Of a DNA stretch of 64,000 bases, positions 1-10,615 are shown in pieces. The stretch spans positions 20,419 through 84,418 of the forward strand of contig CABYFY010000007.1 in assembly GCA_902518355.1 (NCBI GenBank). Reading direction: 5' to 3'. The DNA is from an uncultured Bacteroidota bacterium (GTDB taxonomy: Bacteria; Bacteroidota; Bacteroidia; Flavobacteriales; Flavobacteriaceae). The notes beneath the pieces are model-generated. The model searched no databases, was not told the DNA's origin, and saw only the letters and a program-made list of their open reading frames with translations. The translations under genes and the position numbers were made by a program. Within the stretch, counting starts at the first letter, position 1; each line of letters opens with the position of its first letter.

Positions 1-212
1 TCTACTTTATCCTGAGCTAGATTTTTTAATTCATTTAATAAACGACCAGCGTTTTTCTTTTCAATACTATCTAATGATTTAAATTCAACAAAATATGAAT
101 TTAATAAACCTTTCTTTCCCAAAAATTTTATTCTAAACTCCTCTATTTCAGCAATTGAATCAGACGTGAAATCTTGAATCTCCTGAATATCTTTTTTTAT
201 TTTATCCTCCAT
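1..212 (-). CDS. pheS: Phenylalanine--tRNA ligase alpha subunit, N-terminal part (truncated by window edge)
   Basis: Manual translation of the minus strand from the ATG at 212: MEDKIKKDIQEIQDFTSDSIAEIEEFRIKFLGKKGLLNSYFVEFKSLDSIEKKNAGRLLNELKNLAQDKV, typical PheS N-terminal coiled coil (FR-KFLGKKG-L). Not in the ORF track. Confidence 0.82.
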   Translation of the reverse strand, partial: MEDKIKKDIQEIQDFTSDSIAEIEEFRIKFLGKKGLLNSYFVEFKSLDSIEKKNAGRLLNELKNLAQDKV

Positions 213-240
213 AATGATCTATTCTCAAATTTATGAAAAC

Positions 241-591
241 TTAATTAATATAATTTGATTTAATAAAATAGTTAATAATTGCTTTTTTCATGAGAATTGT
301 TTGCTCTCCTGGCTTTAGATTTGGTAATTTTTTAATTAGCTTATAGTGAGGCCAGCCATCTTCGTCTATAAAATCAAATTCATAATATCCATAATCACTT
401 AATAATTTACAAACAGCTATATGTATAACCTCCATTTTCCTTTGCTTGTTAAGTCTTTTTTGAAATTGACCTAATTCCTGTAATCCAATCAAAAAAATTA
501 TTGAATCTAAATCGATTATTTGGTCTTCTGAAAAATCAACAGAAAGTTTATTTTTTAAATTATCCCACTTTATTTTTAACTCAGATTTCAA
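241..591 (-). CDS. Hypothetical protein
   Basis: 116-aa ORF, ATG start, no recognised motif. Confidence 0.55.
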   Translation of the reverse strand: MKSELKIKWDNLKNKLSVDFSEDQIIDLDSIIFLIGLQELGQFQKRLNKQRKMEVIHIAVCKLLSDYGYYEFDFIDEDGWPHYKLIKKLPNLKPGEQTILMKKAIINYFIKSNYIN

Positions 592-672
592 TGCTTAACT
601 TTATTGCAATATTAACTTTACTAATATAAAGAAGTTAATATTTATTAAATTAACTTCAATGAATATTTTATT

Positions 673-1170
673 ATGAGTTACCTAGATCTTTTTTTCGGAT
701 TAATAATTGCCTGGGGAGCTTACAGTGGTTTCTCAAAGGGATTAATAAAAGAATTAGCTTCAATAGTAGGAGTTATTGCGGGGATATTCTTAGCAAAAAA
801 TTTCTACCCATACTTAGATTTAAAACTAAAACCGATTTTTGAATCTGACGCAAATTTTATTTCCATTCTTTCAGCTACAGTAATTTTTTTGATAACAATT
901 ATGCTGTTCAAAATTATTGCTAAAATTTTAACAAAACTCTTAAAAATAATTGCACTTGGATTACTAAATAGAATTATTGGATCTGTTTTCGGAGTTATAA
1001 AAACTATCCTTCTTTTATGTATTGTGGTTTTTATATTTTCAAATATTAATAGGCTAATAAGTATAATTGAAGCAGAAAAACTTAACCAATCTTTTTTTTA
1101 CCCAAAAATTGAAAAAATCAATAATCTAATAATTGAAAGTAATTATAGGGAAAATGGTAATGAGGAATGA
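673..1170 (+). CDS. CvpA family membrane protein
   Basis: N-terminal YLDLFFGLIIAWGAYSGFSKGLIKELASIVGVIAGIFLA, multiple TM helices, typical CvpA. Confidence 0.85.
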   Translation: MSYLDLFFGLIIAWGAYSGFSKGLIKELASIVGVIAGIFLAKNFYPYLDLKLKPIFESDANFISILSATVIFLITIMLFKIIAKILTKLLKIIALGLLNRIIGSVFGVIKTILLLCIVVFIFSNINRLISIIEAEKLNQSFFYPKIEKINNLIIESNYRENGNEE

Positions 1171-1604
1171 TGAAGATCTATTACCAGCTTTCCATCATTT
1201 AATTTATAACCAAATGTAAATTCCACCTTTACTACATTGTCTGAACCATCCTTGAAAAAGTAATTTCCCATTGCAATAGCTCTACTATCTTCTATAATAT
1301 ATCCTGAATTTTCAAAATTTACATCAACCCAGGGCTTCATAGCAAAACCATCATCTTCAGAACAAAAAGAATCATCTCCACCTAAGAAATATGATAATGC
1401 CATTTTAAATGTTGGTCTAAATTGTTCAACAGATGCTTTTGTCGGTTTGAATAATACATCATGATTTTCAAAATCATACATTTCATTTAAAAATGAAGTA
1501 GTGTATTGAATGCACTCCGAATTGTTATGCTTTAAACTTCCGATTCTTATAATTCCTTCGCCCCATTTTTTTTGAGCTTCATGAATTAATTCTTTTGTTA
1601 TCAT
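1143..1604 (-). CDS. NTF2/SnoaL-like protein (often annotated as phosphoribosyl-AMP cyclohydrolase-like)
   Basis: 153 aa; TTSFLNEMYDFENHDVLFKPTKA...HHSSLPF pattern. Convergent 3' overlap with the cvpA-like gene. Confidence 0.6.
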   Translation of the reverse strand: MITKELIHEAQKKWGEGIIRIGSLKHNNSECIQYTTSFLNEMYDFENHDVLFKPTKASVEQFRPTFKMALSYFLGGDDSFCSEDDGFAMKPWVDVNFENSGYIIEDSRAIAMGNYFFKDGSDNVVKVEFTFGYKLNDGKLVIDLHHSSLPFSL

Positions 1605-2392
1605 ATTATCTTAATTTCTTTATTATTAATCCAGCCTTCTTGACCATTTACTAATTTTATTTTTACCCATTCTTCATTGAAACTATCAATGATCTTTACT
1701 TTAGTACCTAGATGCAAATTAAGTAAATTCTCACTTCTTTCATTTGGCTCTGCTTTTATTTCAGTTTTTGTTGAAAAGATAATTGCATATTGTTCAACAT
1801 GATTTTTTTCATAGGCATGAAAGCTAATCTTCAATATAGTGCCAACTAGAATAAATAAAACGAATAAAAAAGTAAATAAAGCTCTTTTAAAATTAGGTTC
1901 TTTTGAAAAGAAATATAAGACAAATATAATAAGAAACAGGAATGATAAAATTATTGATATGTAGCTCCATGTAGAAAAACTCAGAGCATTTGAAATTTTA
2001 TTTAATTGACTTTCGATAAAAGGTTCTGGGATCTTTGTTATATCATCAATAATTGCATTGTTAACCATTTTTAAATTATTGATTGCGTCTTTGTCATTAA
2101 AATTAAGTTTCAACGATTTTTCGTAAAACAATATACTGTTTGCTATATCATTTAATTTATAAAACGAGTTTCCAAGATTAAAGTAAAGTTCGGCCGAATG
2201 AAATCCTGAATCTAAAATTTGATAATATAGATCTATTGATTTTTCATATTTTGATTCATTATAAAGATTATTGGCCTCGGTGAATTTATCGTTCAAATCA
2301 GAAAAATCAAGCTGATCTTGACTGTGAAGATTATTTGAGAAAATCATCACAAAAAGAATAAAGACTACATTATGTAAATATTTTAATATCAT
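1601..2392 (-). CDS. batE: BatE-like TPR protein with C-terminal SH3 domain
   Basis: Signal peptide, TPR (SAELYFNLGNSFYKLNDIANSILFYEKSLKL), TM, SH3-like end (VKIKLVNGQEGWINNKEIKII); position in Bat operon. Confidence 0.8.
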   Translation of the reverse strand: MILKYLHNVVFILFVMIFSNNLHSQDQLDFSDLNDKFTEANNLYNESKYEKSIDLYYQILDSGFHSAELYFNLGNSFYKLNDIANSILFYEKSLKLNFNDKDAINNLKMVNNAIIDDITKIPEPFIESQLNKISNALSFSTWSYISIILSFLFLIIFVLYFFSKEPNFKRALFTFLFVLFILVGTILKISFHAYEKNHVEQYAIIFSTKTEIKAEPNERSENLLNLHLGTKVKIIDSFNEEWVKIKLVNGQEGWINNKEIKII

Positions 2393-2395
2393 TAT

Positions 2396-4153
2396 CTAAT
2401 ATTTTTCAAGCTGCTCAATAAATTGTTTTGTCTTATTATAATCATCGCTCATTGCATCTATATTTAAAGGAGTGTATCTGGCAAGTTGACAATTTTCAAA
2501 AATCTCAAATAATAAATCAACTGTATTTTTTTCTACATTCATTTGCTCAAGCTTAATTTGAATAACTTCATTTTTAAAATCAGAATTCTTAATTGTTAGC
2601 TTTGTCTTTAAGTATATTGTTAATGCTTTGTCAATAGATTCATAGAATTTTTCTTTGTTTCCAATTAGGACCTTTGACTCATCTAATAGTTTATTTGTTT
2701 TATTTCGGGCAAGCTTTAATTCGTCAATCTTTTTTGAGTTATAGTTGCTAATAAACTTAGTTACAATTATAATTATAAAACAGATTATTAATGGTGTAAT
2801 TAGTAAAATCCAATAGAAAATTGAATTAAAAAAAATACCCTCGTTTACTTTTGAAAATTTTGTTTTGGTTTTAAAGGATGAGAATTGACTCTCAGATAAT
2901 TGAATTTTATTTGTTTTAATATTCTCAGAGTTATCCTCGGAATCTAAGGAAGATTTGTAAACTCCTTCAACATCGATAAAAATCGGATCTGAATAAATGG
3001 TTTTATAATCTTCTAACTCAGGATCAAAAAACGAAAATTTTGTTTGTGGGATTGTATACTTTCCAGGGTTATTGGGCACAACTGTATATTTATTGTTTAT
3101 TTTACCCTTAATTCCGTTAGATCTAACCGAAACATTTGATATTTTTTCGGGCTCGTATACCTCTAACGATACTGGTAAAGATATCTTTGGATCATCAAAT
3201 AAATTAAAATTACCTTTTCCAGAAACAATCAAACTTAATTGAAATGCCTCATCTAATAACAATTCTTTTTTATCTGATTTAATCTCAAAATTAAAGTTCC
3301 CAACAGCACCAGAAAAATCCAATGGCTTATTGTTAAGTGGTAATGGCTTAACATCAATAGTTGAGCTTCCAGAGGAAACAGTTTTGTTTACACTAGATGA
3401 TAAAAGATTTCCAAAAAAATCTCTCCTGTTTGAAGGAACCTGAACAGAAATATCTAAAGTTAATGGCTCAATTTTTAACTTACCTGTTTTCTGAGGATAC
3501 AATAATGTTCTTCGTAATACAACATATCTGTAAGGTTCACCTTTATATGTGCCATTTTGAACATTCAGTGACTTAATATCTATATTATTACTCCAAAAAT
3601 CAGCATATCTTGGAGCTTCCAATTCTCTCCAATTATCAACCCCAGTATCTGGCGCAACATAAAGCTTATATATGACTGAGACTGCCTCATTTAAAAAAGG
3701 ATTACTATCGGATAACTCCGCAACTAAGTGTATCTTTTTATCTGCAATGTAATTTGGATCATTAGGATTTGTTGGTTTATCAACGGCGGATGTTACAATA
3801 ATTTGAACGGGAAGAGTTTTATAAATTTCTCCGTCAACTTCAATGGAGGCCTGACCAATTTCAAAAGAGCCTTTTTCAATTGGAGATAAAAAATATGAAT
3901 AGGTTTTAGAGTATGATCTTTTACCGTTAATCCAAGAATTTCTGATTGATTGGCTTGGACCTCCAACAATTCTAAAGTTTTCAAAAGTTGGGGGTATAAA
4001 ATTGTCACCATCTTTGTCAACCGAAAACTCTACTTTAACTCTTTCATTTAAACCCAATTGATTCTTACTCAATTTTGTGGTAAAATTTACTTGTGAAAAG
4101 GCTGAAAAGCCAATCAGGAAAACAATTATATTTATAAATTTATTTCTAAACAT
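2396..4153 (-). CDS. batD: BatD family protein
   Basis: 585 aa; VNFTTKLSKNQLGLNERVKVEFSVDKDGDNFIPPTFENFRIVGGPSQSIRNSWINGKRSYSKTYSYFLSP is characteristic of BatD. Confidence 0.88.
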   Translation of the reverse strand: MFRNKFINIIVFLIGFSAFSQVNFTTKLSKNQLGLNERVKVEFSVDKDGDNFIPPTFENFRIVGGPSQSIRNSWINGKRSYSKTYSYFLSPIEKGSFEIGQASIEVDGEIYKTLPVQIIVTSAVDKPTNPNDPNYIADKKIHLVAELSDSNPFLNEAVSVIYKLYVAPDTGVDNWRELEAPRYADFWSNNIDIKSLNVQNGTYKGEPYRYVVLRRTLLYPQKTGKLKIEPLTLDISVQVPSNRRDFFGNLLSSSVNKTVSSGSSTIDVKPLPLNNKPLDFSGAVGNFNFEIKSDKKELLLDEAFQLSLIVSGKGNFNLFDDPKISLPVSLEVYEPEKISNVSVRSNGIKGKINNKYTVVPNNPGKYTIPQTKFSFFDPELEDYKTIYSDPIFIDVEGVYKSSLDSEDNSENIKTNKIQLSESQFSSFKTKTKFSKVNEGIFFNSIFYWILLITPLIICFIIIIVTKFISNYNSKKIDELKLARNKTNKLLDESKVLIGNKEKFYESIDKALTIYLKTKLTIKNSDFKNEVIQIKLEQMNVEKNTVDLLFEIFENCQLARYTPLNIDAMSDDYNKTKQFIEQLEKY

Positions 4154-4965
4154 TACCAGTCTTTTTCAGAAACAACTTTTGTGCCTTTTTGTTTCTTATC
4201 ATTCACTTTTGCTTGAACTTTCTTTTCAGCATTTTCCATAGCCTTCAATAAATTTTTAATCTGTTGGGGAGAAAGTTTTGATTGTTGGTTCTTGTTTTCT
4301 TTAGGTTTCTCAGACTTATTATCATCCTTGTTTTGATCGTCTTTATTCTCACTATCCTTATTCTGATCATCTTTATTTTGATCGTCTTTATTCTCATTGT
4401 CCTTATTCTGATCATCTTTGTTTTGATCGTCTTTACTCTCATTATCCTTATTCTGATCATCTTTGTTTTGATCGTCTTTATTCTCATTGTCCTTGTTCTG
4501 ATCATCTTTGTTTTGATCGTCATTTTGCTGTTCCTCTTCACATTTCTTAGCCAGTGCTAAATTGTAACGAGTTTCATCATCGCCGGGGTCATTTCTCAAA
4601 GCATTTTTATACGCTAATACTGCTTCTGAACACATTTCTTTTTTCATTAGAGAGTTGCCCAAATTGTGAAAAGCTTTGTGTTTTTCGGATTTATTTTTTG
4701 CAAGTTTGGTTGATTCTATTTGTCTTGAAATTGCTTCGTCATATAGACCTTCGCTGTAATATTTATTAGATAAATTGAATGTGGCTCTTAAGTCACTTAG
4801 TGAATCGTCAATAGCAACTCTAAAATTCTTTTCAGCTTCCTCAAAGTTGTTTTCAATAAGCTTATTTCCTTTGTTATAAAATTTAGCATAATTTTCTGAC
4901 TGAGAATAAATATTATTTGATGCCAGAATGAAAATAAAAAAGCAAAAAAGTATATTATTTTTCAT
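4153..4965 (-). CDS. batC: BatC-like TPR protein with acidic DDQNK repeat
   Basis: Signal peptide, TPR motifs, low-complexity D/N/Q/K repeat; between batB and batD. Confidence 0.8.
   Translation of the reverse strand: MKNNILFCFFIFILASNNIYSQSENYAKFYNKGNKLIENNFEEAEKNFRVAIDDSLSDLRATFNLSNKYYSEGLYDEAISRQIESTKLAKNKSEKHKAFHNLGNSLMKKEMCSEAVLAYKNALRNDPGDDETRYNLALAKKCEEEQQNDDQNKDDQNKDNENKDDQNKDDQNKDNESKDDQNKDDQNKDNENKDDQNKDDQNKDSENKDDQNKDDNKSEKPKENKNQQSKLSPQQIKNLLKAMENAEKKVQAKVNDKKQKGTKVVSEKDW
4318..4525. repeat. Coding tandem repeat, 45-bp period (15 aa: KDDQNKDDQNKDNEN), about 4 copies, inside batC
   Basis: Direct reading of repeated gatcatctttgttttgatcgtctttattctcattgtcctt units and of the translated repeat. 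Confidence 0.9.
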
Positions 4966-5989
4966 TGAATAAATTTAAGTTTTTTAACCATATAGTTTTA
5001 CCATCTCTCATGAAAATATCGATAACTATCAATACAAATCCAATTAAGATAAACCACTGAAATTGGTCTTTAAATTCAGAAAATTTTTGTGTATCAAATT
5101 CTTTTTTTTCAGTGTTTTCTAAAATTTCAATTACCTCATTTATCACATTTTCAGTTACAGAGCCATCTATGTATTTTCCTTTGGTTTTATCAGAAATATT
5201 TTCAAGATAATTTTTATTAAGTTTTGTAATAACCACCTCCCCATTGATATCTTTTTTATAGCTCATTACAATTCCATTTTTTTTAATTGGAATGGGTGAG
5301 CCCTTTTCTGTTCCGACACCAATCGAGTAAATAATAATATTATTTTTTGCAGCTAAGTCTGCCATTTCATAGGATAAATCATTATGATCCTCTCCATCTG
5401 AAACAATAAATAATAACCGCTCTGTTGACTGGTCTTTATCAAAATAAGTAGAAGATAATCGGATAGCTTCATCAATGGCAGTACCTTGTGATGAAAGCAT
5501 ATCAGTATTCATATTTTGCAAAAACATTTTAGCTGATGAATAGTCAGTGGTTAATGGTAGTTGAGGAAAAGCCTTGCCAGCATAAGCTACAATACCAATT
5601 CTGTCACCACCCAGATTATTTATAACTTGGCCTACTAGCTGCTTAGATTTTTCTATTCTACTAGGAGCTATATCTTCAGCAAGCATACTTTTAGAAACAT
5701 CCACTGCAAAAACTATATCAACTCCTAGTCTTTGAAAAGTCTCAATCTTAGTTCCAATTTTAGGATTAATCATAGCGATTATAAACATTGAAATCCCAAC
5801 TATCATAAAAAATATTTTTATGATAGGTTTTAGATTTGAAATGTTTGGGCTTAATCTTTCCAAATTGGACTTTGAGAAAAATAATTTCTGAGTTTTTATT
5901 TTCCAAGCTCTGTCAAAAATAAACAGTATGCTGATTAAAATAATCAATAAAAACAACCAAGACCATGATATGTTTTCTAATTCATACAT
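4955..5989 (-). CDS. batB: VWA domain-containing protein BatB
   Basis: VFAVDVSKSMLAEDIAPSR (MIDAS DxSxS), N- and C-terminal TM. Confidence 0.87.
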   Translation of the reverse strand: MYELENISWSWLFLLIILISILFIFDRAWKIKTQKLFFSKSNLERLSPNISNLKPIIKIFFMIVGISMFIIAMINPKIGTKIETFQRLGVDIVFAVDVSKSMLAEDIAPSRIEKSKQLVGQVINNLGGDRIGIVAYAGKAFPQLPLTTDYSSAKMFLQNMNTDMLSSQGTAIDEAIRLSSTYFDKDQSTERLLFIVSDGEDHNDLSYEMADLAAKNNIIIYSIGVGTEKGSPIPIKKNGIVMSYKKDINGEVVITKLNKNYLENISDKTKGKYIDGSVTENVINEVIEILENTEKKEFDTQKFSEFKDQFQWFILIGFVLIVIDIFMRDGKTIWLKNLNLFNEK

Positions 5990-6987
5990 TATATAAAACT
6001 TCTTAGTATTGTTAATTTCATAATCATCTCAAATGCAATTAATATAATTGCAGGTAGAAGGAAGTATCTAAACTTCTCGTCAACTGAATAATATTTAAAC
6101 TCCTCTATCTCTGTCTTTTCTAACTCATCAATATCTGAATAAATTTCTTTTAGTGTTTCATTGTCTGTGGCTCTAAAATATTTTCCTCCGGTCATTTCAG
6201 AAATTTGAGTAAGTAAGTTTTCGTCAATTTCAACCTGAACATTTGCATAATTAAATTTTCCTCTTGCATCAATACCAACCGGGGATAATGCAAGACCATT
6301 TGTTCCCAATCCTATAGAATATATCTTAATTTGAAATTCTTTTGCTAACTCAGCTGCTGTTATAGGGTCAATAAATCCTGCATTATTTACTCCATCAGTC
6401 AAAAGAATAATTACCTTGCTTTTAGCCTTACTGTCTTTTATTCTATTTACGGAAGTTGCTAGTCCCATTCCAATTGCGGTTCCACCTTCAATAATATTAT
6501 TGTATTTTATCTCCCTAAGAGATCTTAATGTTATATTCTTATCAGACGTGAGCGGAGTTTTTGTATAACTTTCACCAGCATATTCAACCAGCCCTATTCT
6601 GTCTGAAACTCTATTTTTAATAAATTCGTCAGCAACATTTTTTAATGCATCAAGCCTGTTTGGTTTTAAATCTTTTGCCAACATACTTGCAGAAACATCA
6701 ATTGCCATTATTATATCGATACCACTATTTGTTTTTACTCTAGTTGATGTATCAATTACTTGTGGTCTTGCTAGAGCAATAATGACTAATATTAATGAAA
6801 TCAACCTTAAAAATTTGAATGTTGATTTTAGTTTTGAATAGAAGTTTCCTGAATCACCAAAGGCTTCTGAATTAGAAAATTTAATCGAGTTTGTTAAATT
6901 ATCTCTCTTTAGGTAATTCCATAAGACTATTAAAGGAATAATAGCCAATAAAATAAAGTACTCTGGATTTAAAAATTCTAAATTCAT
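5989..6987 (-). CDS. batA: VWA domain-containing protein BatA
   Basis: IIMAIDVSASMLAKDLKPNRLDALK MIDAS motif, TM helices, Bat operon. Confidence 0.88.
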   Translation of the reverse strand: MNLEFLNPEYFILLAIIPLIVLWNYLKRDNLTNSIKFSNSEAFGDSGNFYSKLKSTFKFLRLISLILVIIALARPQVIDTSTRVKTNSGIDIIMAIDVSASMLAKDLKPNRLDALKNVADEFIKNRVSDRIGLVEYAGESYTKTPLTSDKNITLRSLREIKYNNIIEGGTAIGMGLATSVNRIKDSKAKSKVIILLTDGVNNAGFIDPITAAELAKEFQIKIYSIGLGTNGLALSPVGIDARGKFNYANVQVEIDENLLTQISEMTGGKYFRATDNETLKEIYSDIDELEKTEIEEFKYYSVDEKFRYFLLPAIILIAFEMIMKLTILRSFI

Positions 6988-8615
6988 TTTTCTTCTTCTT
7001 TTAATACTTCAATTGACTTAATAATTCTTTCTCTAATCTCATCAACATATCTTTTTTCATGTGTTAAAAGAATTGCTGTTTTAAATCCTGTTTCTGTTAA
7101 AAAACCAATAACATTATAATTTCCAGATTTATACTTCTTATCACTTATTTTAAAATCTGAAGTTCCTGAAATAAGTAGACCTTTTCCTTTATTGTTTGTT
7201 TCAAATTCCTCATACTTAACAAATATATTTTGAAGTCCCCTACTTTCTAAATTATCCAAACTTGACTCTAAAATTGATTGGAAATTTTGTGGTTCTATCT
7301 TCGTTTGAGAAGAATAGTTTGAGACAAAAAATTCAATAGATTGATTTGAATTCGAGAAATAAAATTGAGATTCCATTTTATAATCATCATATAAAAACTC
7401 ATTATCGTTATTTAATCTTACTAAAGCATCAGGAGTTTCAGCAAATATTCCAGGAGACCCATATTCGGATTTTACCCAAATTTTATTTAGCAATCTAAGA
7501 TTCTTATTAAATGTTATCCTATCTAACGAATATTGAAAACCATTTATAAAACCTGAAAAAATAAATAATAAGAAAATTAAAGAAGCTGCTGAAATTGAAA
7601 CAATTTTTAGTCTTTCATTTCTCAACTTCTTCTCTGCTTGTTTTTGATAATTTAAATTTTTTAGTTTTTCTTCTTCACTGGGTTCAGGCAGTAATTGTGA
7701 AAAAAGTTGAACCTCTTCATTAATTATGCTAAGGTCATTTTGAATAATATTTTTTTCAGGAATAAATTTTGCAAACTTTACCAAGTCTGCTCTTTTAAAA
7801 ACATCTTCAATTCTATTGATAGATTTCTTTGAAATATTAAAAGAATTTATATCGCTTAAGTTTTCTAGTTTTAAGATTAGCTCACCTGTAGTACTTTCTA
7901 AGGCTCTTTCATATACTTCTTTTTCAAAAAAACTTCTTAATGCATATGTTAATTCAGAATAAAACAACTTAATATCTAATTTCGAATCAAGATTAATTTT
8001 TTCTAAATCACTTAATCTTTTCTTAATTAATTCAATAGGTCTTAATGCAGGTTTAATATTTAATAGTGGATTAAAAAAATCGACAAGTTGTCTTCTGAAA
8101 AAAAGTAAAATCAGGATTAAAAAAAGAGTGAATAGAATAATTGGGTAATTATTCATTAAACGAAGTTTGAAAATTTCTAATGTTGAGAACTTATCGAATG
8201 ATGGCTTTATATCGTAGAGACCTTGCTTACTAGTGTCAACTTCAACTAAATTAACTAAGATTTTTTTTGAGTCAGTAGAAAATAATTTATCTCCAATTTG
8301 AATCTTTATTTTTGGAATGATATATTCTCCTTCATCAAATGATGTAATACCGTATTTCTTTGAAAATAGAAAACCCTCTTCAACCTCAGTTGTATCAATC
8401 TGATATTCTGAAATTAATTCGAAAGGCACAAACGAAGTTGAATCTGGAAAAATAATATTTTCCACCCTTTCAGAACTGACATCAATTGTATAAATAAGTT
8501 CTTTTCCTATTAATGTTGAATCAGATTCAACAGAAGCAGTAACATTTTGTGAAATGGATGAAACGCTTTGTAAAAAAACAAAACAAATAATTAAAATATT
8601 TAGAAGTAGTTTCAT
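6984..8615 (-). CDS. Bat-operon membrane protein (BatD-like/DUF4381-like), hypothetical
   Basis: 543 aa, signal peptide and two TM segments; overlaps neighbours by 4 nt in the operon. Confidence 0.7.
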   Translation of the reverse strand: MKLLLNILIICFVFLQSVSSISQNVTASVESDSTLIGKELIYTIDVSSERVENIIFPDSTSFVPFELISEYQIDTTEVEEGFLFSKKYGITSFDEGEYIIPKIKIQIGDKLFSTDSKKILVNLVEVDTSKQGLYDIKPSFDKFSTLEIFKLRLMNNYPIILFTLFLILILLFFRRQLVDFFNPLLNIKPALRPIELIKKRLSDLEKINLDSKLDIKLFYSELTYALRSFFEKEVYERALESTTGELILKLENLSDINSFNISKKSINRIEDVFKRADLVKFAKFIPEKNIIQNDLSIINEEVQLFSQLLPEPSEEEKLKNLNYQKQAEKKLRNERLKIVSISAASLIFLLFIFSGFINGFQYSLDRITFNKNLRLLNKIWVKSEYGSPGIFAETPDALVRLNNDNEFLYDDYKMESQFYFSNSNQSIEFFVSNYSSQTKIEPQNFQSILESSLDNLESRGLQNIFVKYEEFETNNKGKGLLISGTSDFKISDKKYKSGNYNVIGFLTETGFKTAILLTHEKRYVDEIRERIIKSIEVLKEEEK

Positions 8616-9475
8616 CGACTTTTAAAATATTTTAATAATTTTTTTTGATAATCATCCTGCGTATTACATTCAATTATTCCAGATCCTGACCTTTTAAAAT
8701 AATCCACAAACTCTCTCCTTTTGGAATTATAATATTCATGGTATTTCCTTCTGATTTTTTTTGAGCTGGTATTTACTGTAGTTCGTTTTCCGGTTTCATT
8801 ATCATTTATATCAATAACACCTAAATTTGGAATAATTTCTTCGGTTTTATCATATATTCTAATTCCTGTAACATCATGTCTAGAGGAAAATATTTTAAGA
8901 GAATTTGAATAATCTTGAGCAATAAAATCAGAGATAATAAAAGCGATAGATCTGTTTTTTAAAATATTGGAGACAAACTTTAAAGGAACATTAATATCAG
9001 TCTTTTTACTCTTCGATTTAAATTCTAGCAACTCTCTAATAATTCTTAAGACATGAGATTTTCCTTTTTTTGGGGGGATGTATAATTCAACATTATCAGA
9101 GAATAAAATTAATCCAACTTTATCGTTGTTTTTAGTTGCTGAAAATGCTAAAGTTGCCGCTAATTCGGTAACATATTCATTTTTAAAGGCTGTATTAGAT
9201 CCAAAAAAATTGGAGCCAGAAATATCAATAATTAACATCATTGTTAGCTCTCTCTCCTCCTCAAATACTTTTATAAATGTGTCGTTATATCTCGCTGTTA
9301 CATTCCAGTCTATTGCTCTGACATCATCTCCGAATTGGTATTGTCTTACTTCACTAAAAGCCATACCCCTTCCTTTGAATGTAGACTGGTACTCTCCACC
9401 AAAGATGTGGTCTGATAATCTTTTGGTTTTGATTTCAATTTTTCTGACTTTTTTTAGAAGATCTTTTGTTTCCAT
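8612..9475 (-). CDS. DUF58 domain-containing protein
   Basis: FKGRGMAFSEVRQYQFGDDVRAIDWNVTARYND is the DUF58 signature. Confidence 0.93.
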   Translation of the reverse strand: METKDLLKKVRKIEIKTKRLSDHIFGGEYQSTFKGRGMAFSEVRQYQFGDDVRAIDWNVTARYNDTFIKVFEEERELTMMLIIDISGSNFFGSNTAFKNEYVTELAATLAFSATKNNDKVGLILFSDNVELYIPPKKGKSHVLRIIRELLEFKSKSKKTDINVPLKFVSNILKNRSIAFIISDFIAQDYSNSLKIFSSRHDVTGIRIYDKTEEIIPNLGVIDINDNETGKRTTVNTSSKKIRRKYHEYYNSKRREFVDYFKRSGSGIIECNTQDDYQKKLLKYFKSR

Positions 9476-9485
9476 TGTTAAGAGT

Positions 9486-10481
9486 TTATGGAACAGCTAT
9501 TTCATTTACAATTTTTGTGATAATATCAATAGATGACATATTTTCTGCTTCGGCTTCATAAGAAATTCCAATTCTGTGTTGTAAAACATCAAACACCACT
9601 GCTCTTACATCATCAGGAATTACAAATCCTCGTCTATTTATGAACGCGTAACATTTTGCAGCTAAGGCAAGGTTAATACTTCCTCTTGGGGAAGCACCAA
9701 AAGATATTAGCGGTTTTAATTTTGATAAATTATATTTTTCTGGAAATCTAGTGGCAAAAATAATATCAAGTATATATGACTCAATTTTTTCATCCATATA
9801 AACTTCTCTCACAACTTTTTGCGCAGTCATAATCTTTTTAAGTGTCACTACGGGTTTTACCTTGCTTGCAGTATTTTCTAAATTTGCTCGCATTATTAAT
9901 TTTTCATCATCTAATTCAGGATAGGTAATAACTGTTTTTAACATAAATCTATCTACCTGAGCCTCCGGAAGTGGATATGTTCCTTCTTGGTCAATTGGAT
10001 TTTGAGTAGCCATCACTAGAAACGGCTCCTCCAACTTAAATGTTTCTTCACCAATTGTAACTTGTTTTTCTTGCATTGCTTCTAGCAAAGCCGATTGCAC
10101 TTTTGCAGGTGCTCTATTTATTTCGTCTGCTAAAACAAAATTTGCAAAAACAGGACCTTTCTTAACAGAGAATTTTGACTGTTTCACATTATAAAGTTGT
10201 GTCCCGACTACATCAGCAGGTAAAAGATCAGGTGTGAATTGAATTCTACTGAAACTACCACTTATCGCCTTTGATAAAGTATTGATGGCAAGGGTTTTTG
10301 CTAAACCAGGGACACCTTCAAGTAATATGTGGCCTTTTGCAAGAAGACCTATTAAAAGTTTATCCACCATATTCTTTTGACCAACAATTACTTTATTCAT
10401 CTCTGATCTCAACAAATCAATGAAAGCACTTTCTTTTTCTATTTTTTCATTAATTTTCTTTATATCAACTTTGTTTTCCAT
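9486..10481 (-). CDS. MoxR-family AAA+ ATPase
   Basis: GHILLEGVPGLAKTLAINTL (Walker A), ADEINRAPAKVQSALLEAMQEKQVTIG, ATQNPIDQEGTYPLPEAQVDRF. Confidence 0.95.
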   Translation of the reverse strand: MENKVDIKKINEKIEKESAFIDLLRSEMNKVIVGQKNMVDKLLIGLLAKGHILLEGVPGLAKTLAINTLSKAISGSFSRIQFTPDLLPADVVGTQLYNVKQSKFSVKKGPVFANFVLADEINRAPAKVQSALLEAMQEKQVTIGEETFKLEEPFLVMATQNPIDQEGTYPLPEAQVDRFMLKTVITYPELDDEKLIMRANLENTASKVKPVVTLKKIMTAQKVVREVYMDEKIESYILDIIFATRFPEKYNLSKLKPLISFGASPRGSINLALAAKCYAFINRRGFVIPDDVRAVVFDVLQHRIGISYEAEAENMSSIDIITKIVNEIAVP

Positions 10482-10615
10482 GACTAAAAATTATTATAAC
10501 TTTAAAATTGGTTTTGCAAATTGGTAAATCATTATAAATATCTCTGTTAACATTAGGTTAAAAAAGACCATTTTTAACCAAATATTAACATTTTGAATAA
10601 CTTAAAATTTAAGAC

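Noticed and set aside
3793-4020. 75-aa minus ORF within batD
   Set aside because: Alternate frame on the same strand inside a conserved gene.
4245-4560. ORFs 4245..4541 (-) and 4282..4560 (+) of repetitive Ile/Lys/Thr or Leu/Ile/Val composition
   Set aside because: They are alternate-frame and antisense shadows of the 45-bp batC repeat, not genuine membrane proteins.
9078-9536. 152-aa + strand ORF
   Set aside because: Antisense to the DUF58 gene, whose motifs are clear; no family signature.
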